Under the pieces are notes generated by a model. The model saw nothing but the letters and a program-made list of their open reading frames with translations, was not told where the DNA came from and searched no databases. From contig NZ_SNYO01000002.1 in NCBI RefSeq assembly GCF_004363095.1, forward strand, positions 744,001 through 808,000: 64,000 bases of DNA, given 5' to 3'. How positions within the stretch are numbered: the first letter of the stretch is position 1; each line of letters begins with the position of its first letter. The stretch comes from Actinomycetospora succinea (GTDB taxonomy: Bacteria; Actinomycetota; Actinomycetes; Mycobacteriales; Pseudonocardiaceae). Made by a program: the position numbers and the translations under genes. Below are positions 1-7,777 of this stretch, one piece after another.

Positions 1-1
1 C

Positions 2-346
2 GAGAAGTTCGTCGTCTGGACCGACGGCGACGGCTTCGGCGGCGTGCCCCGCGACCGCGTGCTGGACAACGCGACGATCTACTGGCTGACCGGCTCCGGG
101 GCGTCCTCGGCGCGCCTGTACTGGGAGAGCTTCGGCGGTGTCGACACCAGCTCGCCGGTCACCGTGCCGAGCGCGGTGTCGTACTTCCCGGCCGAGATGG
201 TCAAGCTGCCCCGCGCGTGGGTCGAGGCCCGCTACACCGACCTGCGGTACTGGAACGCCCTGCCCAGCGGCGGGCACTTCGCGTCGCTCGAGGTCCCGCG
301 CGACTTCGTCGACGAGCTGCGGGCGGCGTTCGCGCTCACGGGATGA
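2..346 (+). CDS. Epoxide hydrolase, C-terminal part (cut by window start)
   Basis: Only the last 114 residues are present. They match the C-terminal half of the large alpha/beta-hydrolase epoxide hydrolases (EPHX/juvenile hormone hydrolase-like), which open epoxides to diols. The diagnostic segment DNATIYWLTGSGASSARLYW is followed near the end by SGGHFASLEVP, whose His is the expected catalytic base. The nucleophile Asp lies upstream of the window. The gene converges on and overlaps by 11 bp the oxidoreductase on the other strand. The family call is firm; the substrate cannot be told. Confidence 0.85.
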   Translation, partial: EKFVVWTDGDGFGGVPRDRVLDNATIYWLTGSGASSARLYWESFGGVDTSSPVTVPSAVSYFPAEMVKLPRAWVEARYTDLRYWNALPSGGHFASLEVPRDFVDELRAAFALTG

Positions 347-1397
347 CCACGATCTTGCCGACGTAGGCGGAGCCGGCGAACTCCTCCTGCGCGGCGTGGA
401 TGTCGGCGAGGGCGTAGCGCGCCGCGATCCGCGGGCGGATGCGTCCCGCGACGGCGTCGGCGACGAGCTCGGCGAAGTGCGTCCGGGTGTGCATCGACGA
501 GCCGACGAGGCTGACGTTGTGCAGGTAGAGCCTGCGCAGGTCGAGGTCCACGGTGTGGCCGCCGATCGCGCCGGCGATCACCCAGCGGCCGCCGTCGCGG
601 ATGCGGTCGAGCAGGGCCGGCAGCAGCGGCCCGCCGACGACGTCGACGACGGCGTCGAGCGGACCGCCGGCCTCCTGCGCGACGGCGTCGGCCACCGCGC
701 CCGGCTCCGACCCGCGCAGCACCACCCCGGCCGCGCCGGCCTCCCGCAGCGCCTCCTCCTTGCCCGGCGCGGTCAGCGCCACCACCCGGGCACCCCGGGC
801 CGCCGCGAGCTGCACGGCCGCGAGGCCCACGCCGCCCGAGGCCCCGGTGACCAGCACCGTCTCGCCCGCCGTGACCCGCCCGCGCGCGAGCATCCCGGCC
901 GCGGTGCCGTAGGCGACGGGGAGGCAGGCGAGCTCCTCGTCGGTCAGCGGGGAGGCGCCGACGTCGTGGGCGCGCTCGTCGAGGCAGACGACGTACTGCG
1001 CGAAGCCGCCGTCGGCCTCGCTGCCGAGCAGCCCGATCGGGCCGTCGTCGGGGCCGTCGCCCTCGTAGAACGCGTTGTCGACGACGACGCGGCGGCCCAC
1101 GCGGTCCGCGTCGACGCCCTCGCCCACCACGGCGATCTCGCCGGCCATGTCGCCGCCCTGGATGCGCGGGAACGTGATCGGGCCGCGCCAGCCGGCCAGG
1201 GCGTCGGGGTCGCCGGGCAGCCCGTAGGCGCCGCGCCGGGTCCAGAGGTCGGTGTTGTTCAGCGCCGCCGCCGTGACCCGCACCAGCACCTCGCCCCGCC
1301 CGGGACGGGGCACCGGGACGGTCCGCAGCTCCAGCGCCTCCGGCCCGCCGTGCCGCGTGAGCACCGCGGCCTGCATCGCGTCCGGGATCGCCACCAT
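336..1397 (-). CDS. NAD(P)H:quinone oxidoreductase-like MDR dehydrogenase
   Basis: A 353-residue protein of the medium-chain dehydrogenase/reductase superfamily, quinone-oxidoreductase (zeta-crystallin) branch. The N-terminal GroES-like domain (about residues 25-130) contains the LNNTDLW segment; the Rossmann domain carries the nucleotide-binding run GASGGVG near residue 165. It lacks the Cys/His pattern of zinc-dependent members, so it is probably a zinc-free NADPH-dependent reductase of quinones or enones. The ATG at 1397 is chosen because GGAGG lies 4 bases upstream; an in-frame extension to 1451 would run through the operator. It is divergent from the adjacent TetR gene and probably its target. 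Confidence 0.88.
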   Translation of the reverse strand: MVAIPDAMQAAVLTRHGGPEALELRTVPVPRPGRGEVLVRVTAAALNNTDLWTRRGAYGLPGDPDALAGWRGPITFPRIQGGDMAGEIAVVGEGVDADRVGRRVVVDNAFYEGDGPDDGPIGLLGSEADGGFAQYVVCLDERAHDVGASPLTDEELACLPVAYGTAAGMLARGRVTAGETVLVTGASGGVGLAAVQLAAARGARVVALTAPGKEEALREAGAAGVVLRGSEPGAVADAVAQEAGGPLDAVVDVVGGPLLPALLDRIRDGGRWVIAGAIGGHTVDLDLRRLYLHNVSLVGSSMHTRTHFAELVADAVAGRIRPRIAARYALADIHAAQEEFAGSAYVGKIVVIP

Positions 1398-1409
1398 GAT
1401 TCCTCCGAC

Positions 1410-1425
1410 TTCACAGGTCTGTGAA
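1410..1425. promoter_or_regulatory. TetR operator, copy 1
   Basis: TTCACAGGTCTGTGAA is a near-perfect palindrome 12 bp upstream of the oxidoreductase start. The same 16-mer appears inverted at 1447-1462, with centres 37 bp apart in the divergent promoter. It is most likely bound by the product of the divergent TetR gene (inference from position and symmetry). Confidence 0.75.
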
Positions 1426-1446
1426 CTTCTGGACCCGCAGAGTATG

Positions 1447-1462
1447 TTCACAGACCTGTGAA
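1447..1462. promoter_or_regulatory. TetR operator, copy 2
   Basis: TTCACAGACCTGTGAA is the exact reverse complement of the site at 1410-1425. It ends 15 bp before the TetR start codon, where a bound repressor would block the regulator's own promoter. Confidence 0.75.
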
Positions 1463-1477
1463 GGCAAGGGAGGCCCG

Positions 1478-2092
1478 ATGACGACGCTCACCCCCGGGGC
1501 CCGGCGCATCCTCGACGTCGCCTCGGAGCTCTTCTACGCACACGGGATCCACGCCGTCGGGGTGGACACGATCGCGGCGGAGTCCGGCGTCACCAAGCGC
1601 ACGCTCTACGACCGCTTCGGCTCCAAGGACGCGCTGGTCGCGGCCTACCTGCGGGCGCGCGACGAGCGCTGGCGCGCGCGGGTCACGGCCGCCGTCGAGG
1701 CGGAGACCGAACCGGTCCGCCGCGCGCTGGCCCCCTTCGCGGTGCTGGCGGACTGGGTCGCCGAGGGGAGCCGGGGGTGCGCGTTCGTCAACGCGTTCGC
1801 CGAGCTCGACGACGCCGACCACCCCGGCCGCGCCGTCATCGACGAGGAGAAGCGGTGGCTGCGGGAGCTGTTCGCCGCCGAGCTGACCGCGGCCGCCGTG
1901 CCCGACCCGGACGGCCTGGCCCTGCAGCTGTTCCTGCTGCACGAGGGCGCGCTCGTGACCCACGCGGTCGCCGCCGAGCCGGGGGCCGCCGCGGCGGCGG
2001 GGGCGGCGGCACGTGCACTGGTGCGCTCCGCGCAGGTGAGCAGTATGGACGGCGATAACCGTCCATACTGCTCACCTGCCGGGGGCACCTAG
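1478..2092 (+). CDS. TetR/AcrR family transcriptional regulator
   Basis: A 204-residue repressor with the standard N-terminal helix-turn-helix (VDTIAAESGVTKRTLYDRFG, about residues 29-48) and a variable ligand-binding C-terminal domain. The ATG at 1478 follows GGGAGG at a good distance. The intergenic region with the divergent oxidoreductase holds two identical palindromes, so the protein probably represses both genes and is released by a reactive quinone, aldehyde or similar ligand. Its last ~20 codons are unusual: they run through a perfect hairpin (2032-2079), and the gene overlaps the convergent polymerase gene by 21 bp. The inducer cannot be predicted. Confidence 0.9.
   Translation: MTTLTPGARRILDVASELFYAHGIHAVGVDTIAAESGVTKRTLYDRFGSKDALVAAYLRARDERWRARVTAAVEAETEPVRRALAPFAVLADWVAEGSRGCAFVNAFAELDDADHPGRAVIDEEKRWLRELFAAELTAAAVPDPDGLALQLFLLHEGALVTHAVAAEPGAAAAAGAAARALVRSAQVSSMDGDNRPYCSPAGGT
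2032..2079. terminator. Perfect 21-bp stem hairpin at convergent gene ends
   Basis: Left arm 2032-2052 and right arm 2059-2079 are perfect reverse complements with a 6-base loop (CGATAA). No T-tract follows on either strand. It sits at the junction of two convergent genes and lies inside the 3' coding part of the TetR gene. It is probably a bidirectional actinobacterial (I-shaped) terminator. Confidence 0.7.
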
Positions 2093-3394
2093 GCTGGCCA
2101 CGGGGTCGGCGCGGGAGAGGTCCGGGTCGTCGGCGCGGAAGGTGTGCGCGCGGCCGGGCCCGGTGCTCGCGGTCTCGAAGCGCACGGTGACGCGCCCGTG
2201 CCCGCTGCCCTGCACCCAGCCGTGGCCGTGCCCGGGGTGGGCGACGTCGTCGCCGGTGCGCCAGGCGCGGTCGGGTTCGGGCTCGGGCTCCTCCGGCGGT
2301 TCCGCCACCGGCGCCGCGACGGGCTCCGGCGCCGGCGTCCCCGGGAACAGCGCCTCCTGCACGGCCGTCGTGAGCCCGGAGAACGAGACGCCGACGAGCC
2401 GCACGCCGGCGTCGGGCAGCGCCGCGACCGCGAGGCGCTGGGCGGTGTCGGTGAGGGTCGCGAGGTCGGTGGTGGCGTCGGGGTGGGTCTCGGCGCGGCT
2501 GGTCGTCCCGAACGACGCGCTGCGGATCTTCACGCTGACCGTGCGGGCGGCGCGGTGCGAGGCCACGAGGCGGCGGTGCGCGCCCTCGGCCAGCTCGGCG
2601 ACGGCGGCGCGGACGGCGGTGAGGTTCGAGAGGTCCTCGTCGAAGGTGGTCTCGGCGCTGACCTGCTTCGCCTCGCCCCGCTCGACCAGCGGGCGGTCGT
2701 CGAGGCCGCGGGCGAGCCGGTGCAGCCCGGTGCCGACGGCCGACCCGAGCAGCGCGGTCACGTCCGTCGCGTCCATGGCGGCGAGCGCGGCGACCGTCTC
2801 GACGCCGCTGCGGTGCAGCGTGGCCTCGGCGACCGGCCCGATCCCCCACAGCGCGCGCACCGGCAGCGGGTCGAGCAGCGCCCGCTCGCCGCCCTGGGCC
2901 ACGACGTGCACGCCGTCCGGCTTCGCGAGTCCTGAGGCGATCTTGGCGACCTGCTTGCCCGACCCCGCGCCCACCGACACCGCGAGACCCGTGACCGCGC
3001 GGACCTCCGCCCGCAGCTTCTCCGCGAAGGCGCGCACGTCGTCGGCGTCCGCGTCGGCCAGCGCCTCGGGCTCGGCGAACGTCTCGTCGTAGGCGATCTG
3101 CTCGAGCACCGGCGCCCACGCCCGCACGACGCCGAAGAACTGCTCGGAGAGCACCCGGTAGAGCGCGGTGCGCGGAGGCAGCGCCGTGGCGTGCGGGCAC
3201 AGCCGCCGCGCCTGGCCCATCGGCATCGCCGAGCGCGCCCCGGACACCTTCGCCTCGCCGCTCGCGCCCGCCACGATCCCGCGCGGACCGAGGCCGCCGA
3301 CGAGCACCGGGCGCCCGCGCAGGGTGGGACGGGTCAGCTGCTCCGCGGACGCGAAGAACGAGTCGAGGTCGAGGTGCAGGACCCAGCGGGGCAC
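2072..3394 (-). CDS. dinB: DNA polymerase IV (Y family)
   Basis: A 440-residue translesion polymerase. The N-terminal LHLDLDSFFAS holds the first catalytic Asp and steric-gate Phe; the second catalytic pair is in QIAYDETFAE. A helix-hairpin-helix (ALWGIGPVAEATLHRSG) and little-finger domain follow. The C-terminal ~60 residues form a separate small domain (DDVAHPGHGHGWVQG, then VTVRFET) of the type seen in mycobacterial DinB1, resembling the Tudor-like tail of UvrD/PcrA. The GTG start at 3394 is 4 bases after the stop of the HAD gene, so the two are co-transcribed. No LexA/SOS box was recognised. Confidence 0.92.
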   Translation of the reverse strand: MPRWVLHLDLDSFFASAEQLTRPTLRGRPVLVGGLGPRGIVAGASGEAKVSGARSAMPMGQARRLCPHATALPPRTALYRVLSEQFFGVVRAWAPVLEQIAYDETFAEPEALADADADDVRAFAEKLRAEVRAVTGLAVSVGAGSGKQVAKIASGLAKPDGVHVVAQGGERALLDPLPVRALWGIGPVAEATLHRSGVETVAALAAMDATDVTALLGSAVGTGLHRLARGLDDRPLVERGEAKQVSAETTFDEDLSNLTAVRAAVAELAEGAHRRLVASHRAARTVSVKIRSASFGTTSRAETHPDATTDLATLTDTAQRLAVAALPDAGVRLVGVSFSGLTTAVQEALFPGTPAPEPVAAPVAEPPEEPEPEPDRAWRTGDDVAHPGHGHGWVQGSGHGRVTVRFETASTGPGRAHTFRADDPDLSRADPVASLGAPGR

Positions 3395-3398
3395 GGCT

Positions 3399-3869
3399 TC
3401 AGGATGCCCCGAGCGACCACAGCTCGTCCGGGCGACGCAGCACCACGACCGCGCCCGCCGCCCGCAGCGCCTCCTCGGACGCGCCGCCCCAGCCCACGCC
3501 GACCGGCACGAGACCGCGGGCGACCGCGGCCGCCATGTCGCCGGGGCCGTCGCCGAGCATCGGCGTGCCGGGCGCCGCTTCCGTGACGCCGAGCCCGAGC
3601 AGCGCCTCGCCGACGACCGCGTCCTTGCCGTCGTACCGGCCGTCGATCCCGCGCCCGGCCACGCTCGCGAAGCACCCCCGGACGCCGAGGTCGTCGAGCA
3701 CCCGCCGCGCCACCGCCGTGCTCGCCGACGTCGCGACCGCGAGGTCCACGCCGCGGGCGTGCAGCGCCTCGACCAGCGCGACGACCCCGGGCGCCGGCCG
3801 CGTCGTGCCGGACACCGTGAGCGTGCCGTCGAGGTCGAACACGACGGCGGGGAACGGGGGCGTCGTCAC
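3399..3869 (-). CDS. Small HAD-family hydrolase
   Basis: A 156-residue haloacid dehalogenase-type phosphatase. Motif I, FDLDGTLT (residues 11-18), supplies the nucleophile Asp; AVATSAST holds the motif II Ser/Thr; a Lys in YDGKDAV serves motif III; GDGPGD is motif IV. The cap is very short. It is upstream of dinB with a 4-base gap, so it may clean up nucleotide or sugar phosphates, but the substrate is unknown. GTG start at 3869. Confidence 0.85.
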   Translation of the reverse strand: MTTPPFPAVVFDLDGTLTVSGTTRPAPGVVALVEALHARGVDLAVATSASTAVARRVLDDLGVRGCFASVAGRGIDGRYDGKDAVVGEALLGLGVTEAAPGTPMLGDGPGDMAAAVARGLVPVGVGWGGASEEALRAAGAVVVLRRPDELWSLGAS

Positions 3870-3919
3870 GTCGGCGAGTGTCGCGGTTCGAGGGACGGGG
3901 CGTCGGGGACCCGACGATC

Positions 3920-4132
3920 ATGGGTTACGACGTCACGCAGGTGCAGAAGTCGCTCGCCGGTTTCGACTACCCGGGCGGCCCGCAGGAGCTGGCCGACCAC
4001 GCGAGCTCGAACGGGGCCGACCAGCAGCTGGTCGACACCATCAAGGGGCTCGACAAGGAGCAGTTCGACGGCCCGAACGCGGTCATGTCGAAGCTCGGCG
4101 AGGCCGGGATCCTCGGCGGCAGCAACAGCTGA
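3920..4132 (+). CDS. DUF2795 domain protein
   Basis: A 70-residue acidic protein reading MGYDVTQVQKSLAGFDYP onward, the typical whole-length DUF2795 fold, including ELADHASSNGAD. The family is common in actinobacteria and of unknown function; it looks like a small all-helical domain. An in-frame GTG at 3878 would add 14 residues that do not look conserved, so the ATG at 3920 is preferred. It is divergent from the HAD/dinB operon and followed by a strong hairpin. A second member lies at 45836-46210. Confidence 0.8.
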   Translation: MGYDVTQVQKSLAGFDYPGGPQELADHASSNGADQQLVDTIKGLDKEQFDGPNAVMSKLGEAGILGGSNS

Positions 4133-4141
4133 GGCACCCCG

Positions 4142-4194
4142 CACGAACGCACGGCGCCGTCGCTGCTCCCGGAGCAGTGACGGCGCCGTTCGTG
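4142..4194. terminator. Bidirectional hairpin terminator
   Basis: A long near-perfect inverted repeat (core arms about 4151-4169 and 4171-4189, extended by CACGAAC/GTTCGTG at the ends) lies between the convergent DUF2795 gene and the next small gene. Confidence 0.7.
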
Positions 4195-4213
4195 TTCCCG
4201 GGGTCCGCCGCCG

Positions 4214-4477
4214 TCAGTGCGGCAGCGTCGGCAGACCCCGCTTGACCATGTCCCGCGCACCCTCGAGGGTGCCGTCGCCGACCCACGTGTTCGGGTCGAG
4301 CTGCGACAGGTTCCAGCCGCCCGGGCGCACGCGGGTGCCGTAGAGGAACGTGTCCTTGTTCTCGACCCACTGGACCTCGTAGTCGATGGGTTGCTCCCCG
4401 GCGGAGCTCCAGCGCCACGCGGCGCCCGACCCCCGCGACGTCTCGTGCAGCTCGACGCCGTCCACCTCGATCGCCAT
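4214..4477 (-). CDS. Hypothetical protein, 87 aa
   Basis: A small soluble protein, not recognised, rich in Trp and Gly (for example VQWVENKDTFLYGTRV). The ATG at 4477 is preferred over a GTG two codons upstream because GGAAGG is 7 bases before it. There is no signal peptide or membrane segment. It reads as a beta-rich single domain. It is convergent with DUF2795 across a terminator and 74 bp downstream of another small gene in the same direction. Confidence 0.6.
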   Translation of the reverse strand: MAIEVDGVELHETSRGSGAAWRWSSAGEQPIDYEVQWVENKDTFLYGTRVRPGGWNLSQLDPNTWVGDGTLEGARDMVKRGLPTLPH

Positions 4478-4551
4478 GCCCACCCCTTCCGGCCCCGGTG
4501 AGCCGATCGGAGCAGGAATCTACCGGCCGTCCGGCGTGGCGGACACGTCCG

Positions 4552-4794
4552 CTAGGCCGCCGTGCGGGGAGCCCACCCCTCTCGGGTGAGGGCGCCGACG
4601 ATGCGCACGGCCTCCCGCCGGTGGTTCTCGGCCCGGTGGGCGGTCCAGCTCCACTGCTCGCACTCGGCGTGCAGGAGGTGGCAGACGACGGTGATCGCGT
4701 GCTCCCGGTCGTCGACCGGGACGTCGGCCTGGCGCGGACGGGCACCGGGGCGCATCAGCTGGGCGACGGGCGAGTGAGCGGGTACGACACTCAT
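4552..4794 (-). CDS. Hypothetical protein, 80 aa
   Basis: An unrecognised small protein with an invariant-looking central part (HAITVVCHLLHAECEQWSW) that has two Cys and three Trp/His-rich positions, and a basic helical C-terminus. The start at 4794 follows GGGAGG 7 bases away. The Cys/His content might bind a metal, but no known motif fits. It is divergent from the methyltransferase at 4982. Confidence 0.6.
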   Translation of the reverse strand: MSVVPAHSPVAQLMRPGARPRQADVPVDDREHAITVVCHLLHAECEQWSWTAHRAENHRREAVRIVGALTREGWAPRTAA

Positions 4795-4981
4795 GACGGA
4801 CCTCCCCTGCGGCGGCCGGAGGGCTCCGGCCGACCCGGGTCGTGCACGGCGGCGACCTCGACGCGTGACCTGACCCCACCGAGAGTGACCGCCGGGGGAC
4901 GAGCAGGAAACAGCCGGGCGACCCAGGCCACAGCCCGGTGGCGGGGACGTTCGCCACAGCGTCGGGACCGCCGGTACCGGC

Positions 4982-5740
4982 ATGATGCTCGGCATGGCCA
5001 CAGCAGAGCAGCCGACGGCCGGGTGGACCGTGGACCTCGACACGACCCCGGGACGCCGCCAGGCGCAGGAGGAGTTCGTGCTCCACCACGCCGACGGCAC
5101 CGACGAGCGGATCACCCTGCACGACTACGCCCGGGTGTACGCGGTGCCCGGGCTGTACGAGGAGGTCGTACAGCGCCGGCTCGAGTGCGCGTCGCCGGCG
5201 ACCGTGGCCGCCGCCCTCGTGGAGGCCGCCGCCTCCGAGGGACGCGACCCCGCCGAGCTGCGGACCTTCGACCTCGGCGCCGGCAACGGCGTGGTCGGCG
5301 AGGAGCTGCGCACGCGGGGCGTCACCGTCGTCGCGGGCGCCGACGGCATCCCGGAGGCCCGCGACGCCGCCCACCGCGACCGGCCCGGCCTCTACCGGCA
5401 CTACCTCGTCGGCGAGCGCCTCGACGTCGAGCAGGTCACGGCCATGGTCCGCGACGACGAGCTGACCGCGCTGGTCGCGGCGGGCGCGGTCGGCGAGGGA
5501 CACGTGCCGGTCGACTCGCTCGCGCACCTGTGGGACGCGTTCCCGCCCGGGTCGTTCCTCGCGCTGACCCTGGCCGGCGGCGAGAGCGACCACGACATCA
5601 CCGACGTCGAGGCGATGCTCGAGGCCACCAGCGCGTCCGCCCACCGGACCCGCACCCTCATCCGGCGCAGCTTCCGGCACCGCGTGAGCATGGCCGGGAA
5701 CGAACTGACCTACCTGGTCCTCGTCGCCGTCAAGGACTAG
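4982..5740 (+). CDS. Class I SAM-dependent methyltransferase-like protein
   Basis: A 252-residue protein with a central Rossmann motif FDLGAGNGVVGEEL (about residues 94-107), the SAM-binding glycine loop, and an acidic residue in VVAGADGIPEA that would contact ribose. It has a long N-terminal lead (residues 1-90) and ends with YLVLVAVKD, the usual last strand. ATG codons at 4982, 4985 and 4994 are all possible; none has a clear ribosome site. The substrate is unknown. It appears to stand alone. Confidence 0.75.
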   Translation: MMLGMATAEQPTAGWTVDLDTTPGRRQAQEEFVLHHADGTDERITLHDYARVYAVPGLYEEVVQRRLECASPATVAAALVEAAASEGRDPAELRTFDLGAGNGVVGEELRTRGVTVVAGADGIPEARDAAHRDRPGLYRHYLVGERLDVEQVTAMVRDDELTALVAAGAVGEGHVPVDSLAHLWDAFPPGSFLALTLAGGESDHDITDVEAMLEATSASAHRTRTLIRRSFRHRVSMAGNELTYLVLVAVKD

Positions 5741-5817
5741 TCACTCGCGCCAAGGAGATGCGCACCCCAGCCCTCCTCCGTCGGGCTGTGCTGCGACCTC
5801 CGGCGCGGAAGGGCTAG

Positions 5818-6084
5818 CTACGACAGCCCGCCCCGGACCAGCACCAGACGGGGCCGGACCGGCGGGCGGCTGGGCTGCGGGCCCGGCCGCGTCGCGGGGT
5901 GCGGGCTGCGGCGGGGACGGCGGGTCCGCGCGCCGAGGCCGACGAGCTCGTTGACGAGGTCGTCGGCGAGCTCCTCGGAGAGCATCCCGCCTCCGGAGTA
6001 GTCGTCGAGCACGTCCAGCCCACGGCGCCAGGGCACGCCACCGGCCGGAGCGTCGTCAAGCGCGCCGTGCTCGTCGCTGATCAT
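5818..6084 (-). CDS. Hypothetical protein, 88 aa
   Basis: A possible small gene whose first 50 residues (MISDEHGALDDAPAGG..., then LDVLDDYSGGGMLSEELADD and LVNELVGLG) look like a genuine acidic helical protein; the rest is a low-complexity Arg/Pro tail. No clear ribosome site. It fills an otherwise empty 5741-6280 interval. A small palindrome, CCAGGG-N7-CCCTGG (about 6087-6105), lies just upstream of its start. It may be spurious. Confidence 0.4.
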   Translation of the reverse strand: MISDEHGALDDAPAGGVPWRRGLDVLDDYSGGGMLSEELADDLVNELVGLGARTRRPRRSPHPATRPGPQPSRPPVRPRLVLVRGGLS

Positions 6085-6280
6085 CGCCAGGGACGTTAGC
6101 CCTGGTGGCGCCGCGATCTCGCGCTCGATGAGCCCATGGAGTGACCACTCGACCGAGGCGGAAAGCAGCCACGCCCTACCTCGGGATCACCTGTCGGCGG
6201 CGTGTCGCGTCCCGGCGTGGCGGTTCCGCTGCGTGTAACGGACGGGTGCGGCCCGCGTCCAGGTGGGCCACGATGATCCG

Positions 6281-7678
6281 GTGGAGAATCACACGACGCG
6301 ACCCCACCACGTCGCCGTCGTCGGTTCAGGACCGTCGGGCTTCTACGCCGCCGCGGCCCTGCTCGACGCCTCGGACTCCGACTCCGGGCCTGACGTGCGG
6401 GTGGACATGTACGACCGGCTGGCGACCCCGTGGGGGCTGGTCCGCGCCGGGGTGGCCCCCGACCACCCGAAGATCAAGTCCGTGTCGTCCCAGTACGACA
6501 AGACCGCCGCCCGCGAGGGCTTCCGGTTCTTCGGGCACGTCTGCCTCGGCGAGGGCCCCACCGACGTCACCCGCGACGAGCTCCTGGAACGCTACGACGC
6601 GATCATCTACGCCGTCGGCTCCCAGACCGAGCGCCGCCTGGGCATCCCCGGCGAGGACCTGCCCGGCAGCATCGCCTCGGTCGACTTCGTCGGCTGGTAC
6701 AACGGCCATCCCGACTACGTCGACCTCGCCCCGCCGCTGGACACCGAGCGCGCCGTCGTCATCGGCGCTGGCAACGTCGCCCTCGACGTCGCCCGCATGC
6801 TGCTGCTGCCCGAGGCCGACCTGCGCGCCACCGACACCGCCGACCACGCCCTCGACGCCCTCGTCGACTCCGGGGTGCGCGAGACCGTGATCTGCGGGCG
6901 CCGCGGCCCCCGCGAGGCCGCGTTCACCACCACCGAGCTGCGCGAGCTGAACGACATCGAGGGCCTCGCCGTCGTCGCCGACCCCGACCAGGTCCCCGCC
7001 GACATCGCCGACGACGACACCCTGCCCAAGGCCACCCGCCGCAACCTCGAGCTCCTGCGCGGGTTCGCCGAGAACGACGACAGCGGCCAGGCGAAACACC
7101 GCATGGAGTTCCGCTTCTACCGCTCCCCGGTCGAGATCCGCGGCGACGGGCGCGTCGAGGAGATCGTCCTCGGGATCAACCGCCTCGAGACCGGCGACGA
7201 CGGCCGCACCCGCGCCGTCGACACCGGCGAGCGCGAGACCCTCACCACCGGCCTGGTCCTGCGCGCCGTCGGCTACCGCGGCCTCGCCCTGCCCGGCGTC
7301 CCGTTCGACGACGACACCGGCACCGTGCCGCACACCGAGGGCCGCATCGACGGTGACGAGCACGCCCACGAGTACGTCGTCGGATGGATCAAGCGGGGAC
7401 CCAGCGGGATCATCGGCACCAACAAGAAGGACGCCAACGAGACCGTCCGCCACCTGCTCGCCGACCTCGCCGAGCGCACCCCGCTGGCCACCGAGCCCGA
7501 CCACCACGACGCCATCGAGACCTGGCTGCGCGACCGCTGCCCCGACCTCGTCGACCAGGAGGGCTGGGCGGCCATCGACGCCCACGAACGCGGCCGCGGC
7601 GAGCCCGACGGACGCCCGCGGATCAAGGTCGTCGACCGCGAGGAGCTGCTGAAACTGAGCCGCCCCACGAGCGGGTGA
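6281..7678 (+). CDS. fprA: Ferredoxin-NADP+ reductase, FprA-like
   Basis: About 465 residues, colinear with mycobacterial FprA (adrenodoxin reductase type). The FAD site VAVVGSGPSGFYAAAAL is at the N-terminus; TPWGLVRAGVAPDHPKIKS and VDFVGWYNGHPDY are family signatures; the NADP site is VVIGAGNVALDVARM; GWIKRGPSGIIGTNKKDA lies near the C-terminus. It moves electrons from NADPH to ferredoxins. Start choice is GTG 6281 or GTG 6263, neither with a clear ribosome site. It lies upstream of the diiron oxygenase/FprB pair and may share the job of powering it. Confidence 0.93.
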   Translation: MENHTTRPHHVAVVGSGPSGFYAAAALLDASDSDSGPDVRVDMYDRLATPWGLVRAGVAPDHPKIKSVSSQYDKTAAREGFRFFGHVCLGEGPTDVTRDELLERYDAIIYAVGSQTERRLGIPGEDLPGSIASVDFVGWYNGHPDYVDLAPPLDTERAVVIGAGNVALDVARMLLLPEADLRATDTADHALDALVDSGVRETVICGRRGPREAAFTTTELRELNDIEGLAVVADPDQVPADIADDDTLPKATRRNLELLRGFAENDDSGQAKHRMEFRFYRSPVEIRGDGRVEEIVLGINRLETGDDGRTRAVDTGERETLTTGLVLRAVGYRGLALPGVPFDDDTGTVPHTEGRIDGDEHAHEYVVGWIKRGPSGIIGTNKKDANETVRHLLADLAERTPLATEPDHHDAIETWLRDRCPDLVDQEGWAAIDAHERGRGEPDGRPRIKVVDREELLKLSRPTSG

Positions 7679-7718
7679 CCGCAACCACAAGACCTCCCGG
7701 CCGGACATGGTGTTACTG

Positions 7719-7731
7719 CTACCTTGGGTAT
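7719..7731. promoter_or_regulatory. Operator-like palindrome, TACC-N3-GGTA type
   Basis: CTACCTTGGGTAT lies 47 bp before the first diiron oxygenase gene. The same half-sites occur twice at 11963-11991 between the TetR gene and the second diiron oxygenase. An outer GTTACT/AGTAAC pair (7712-7717, 7743-7748) flanks it. It is inferred to be a site for the TetR at 11127-11951. Confidence 0.5.
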
Positions 7732-7777
7732 CACCTACCGCAAGTAACGGTGACCCGAAGTCCGGCCTGGAGGAACC

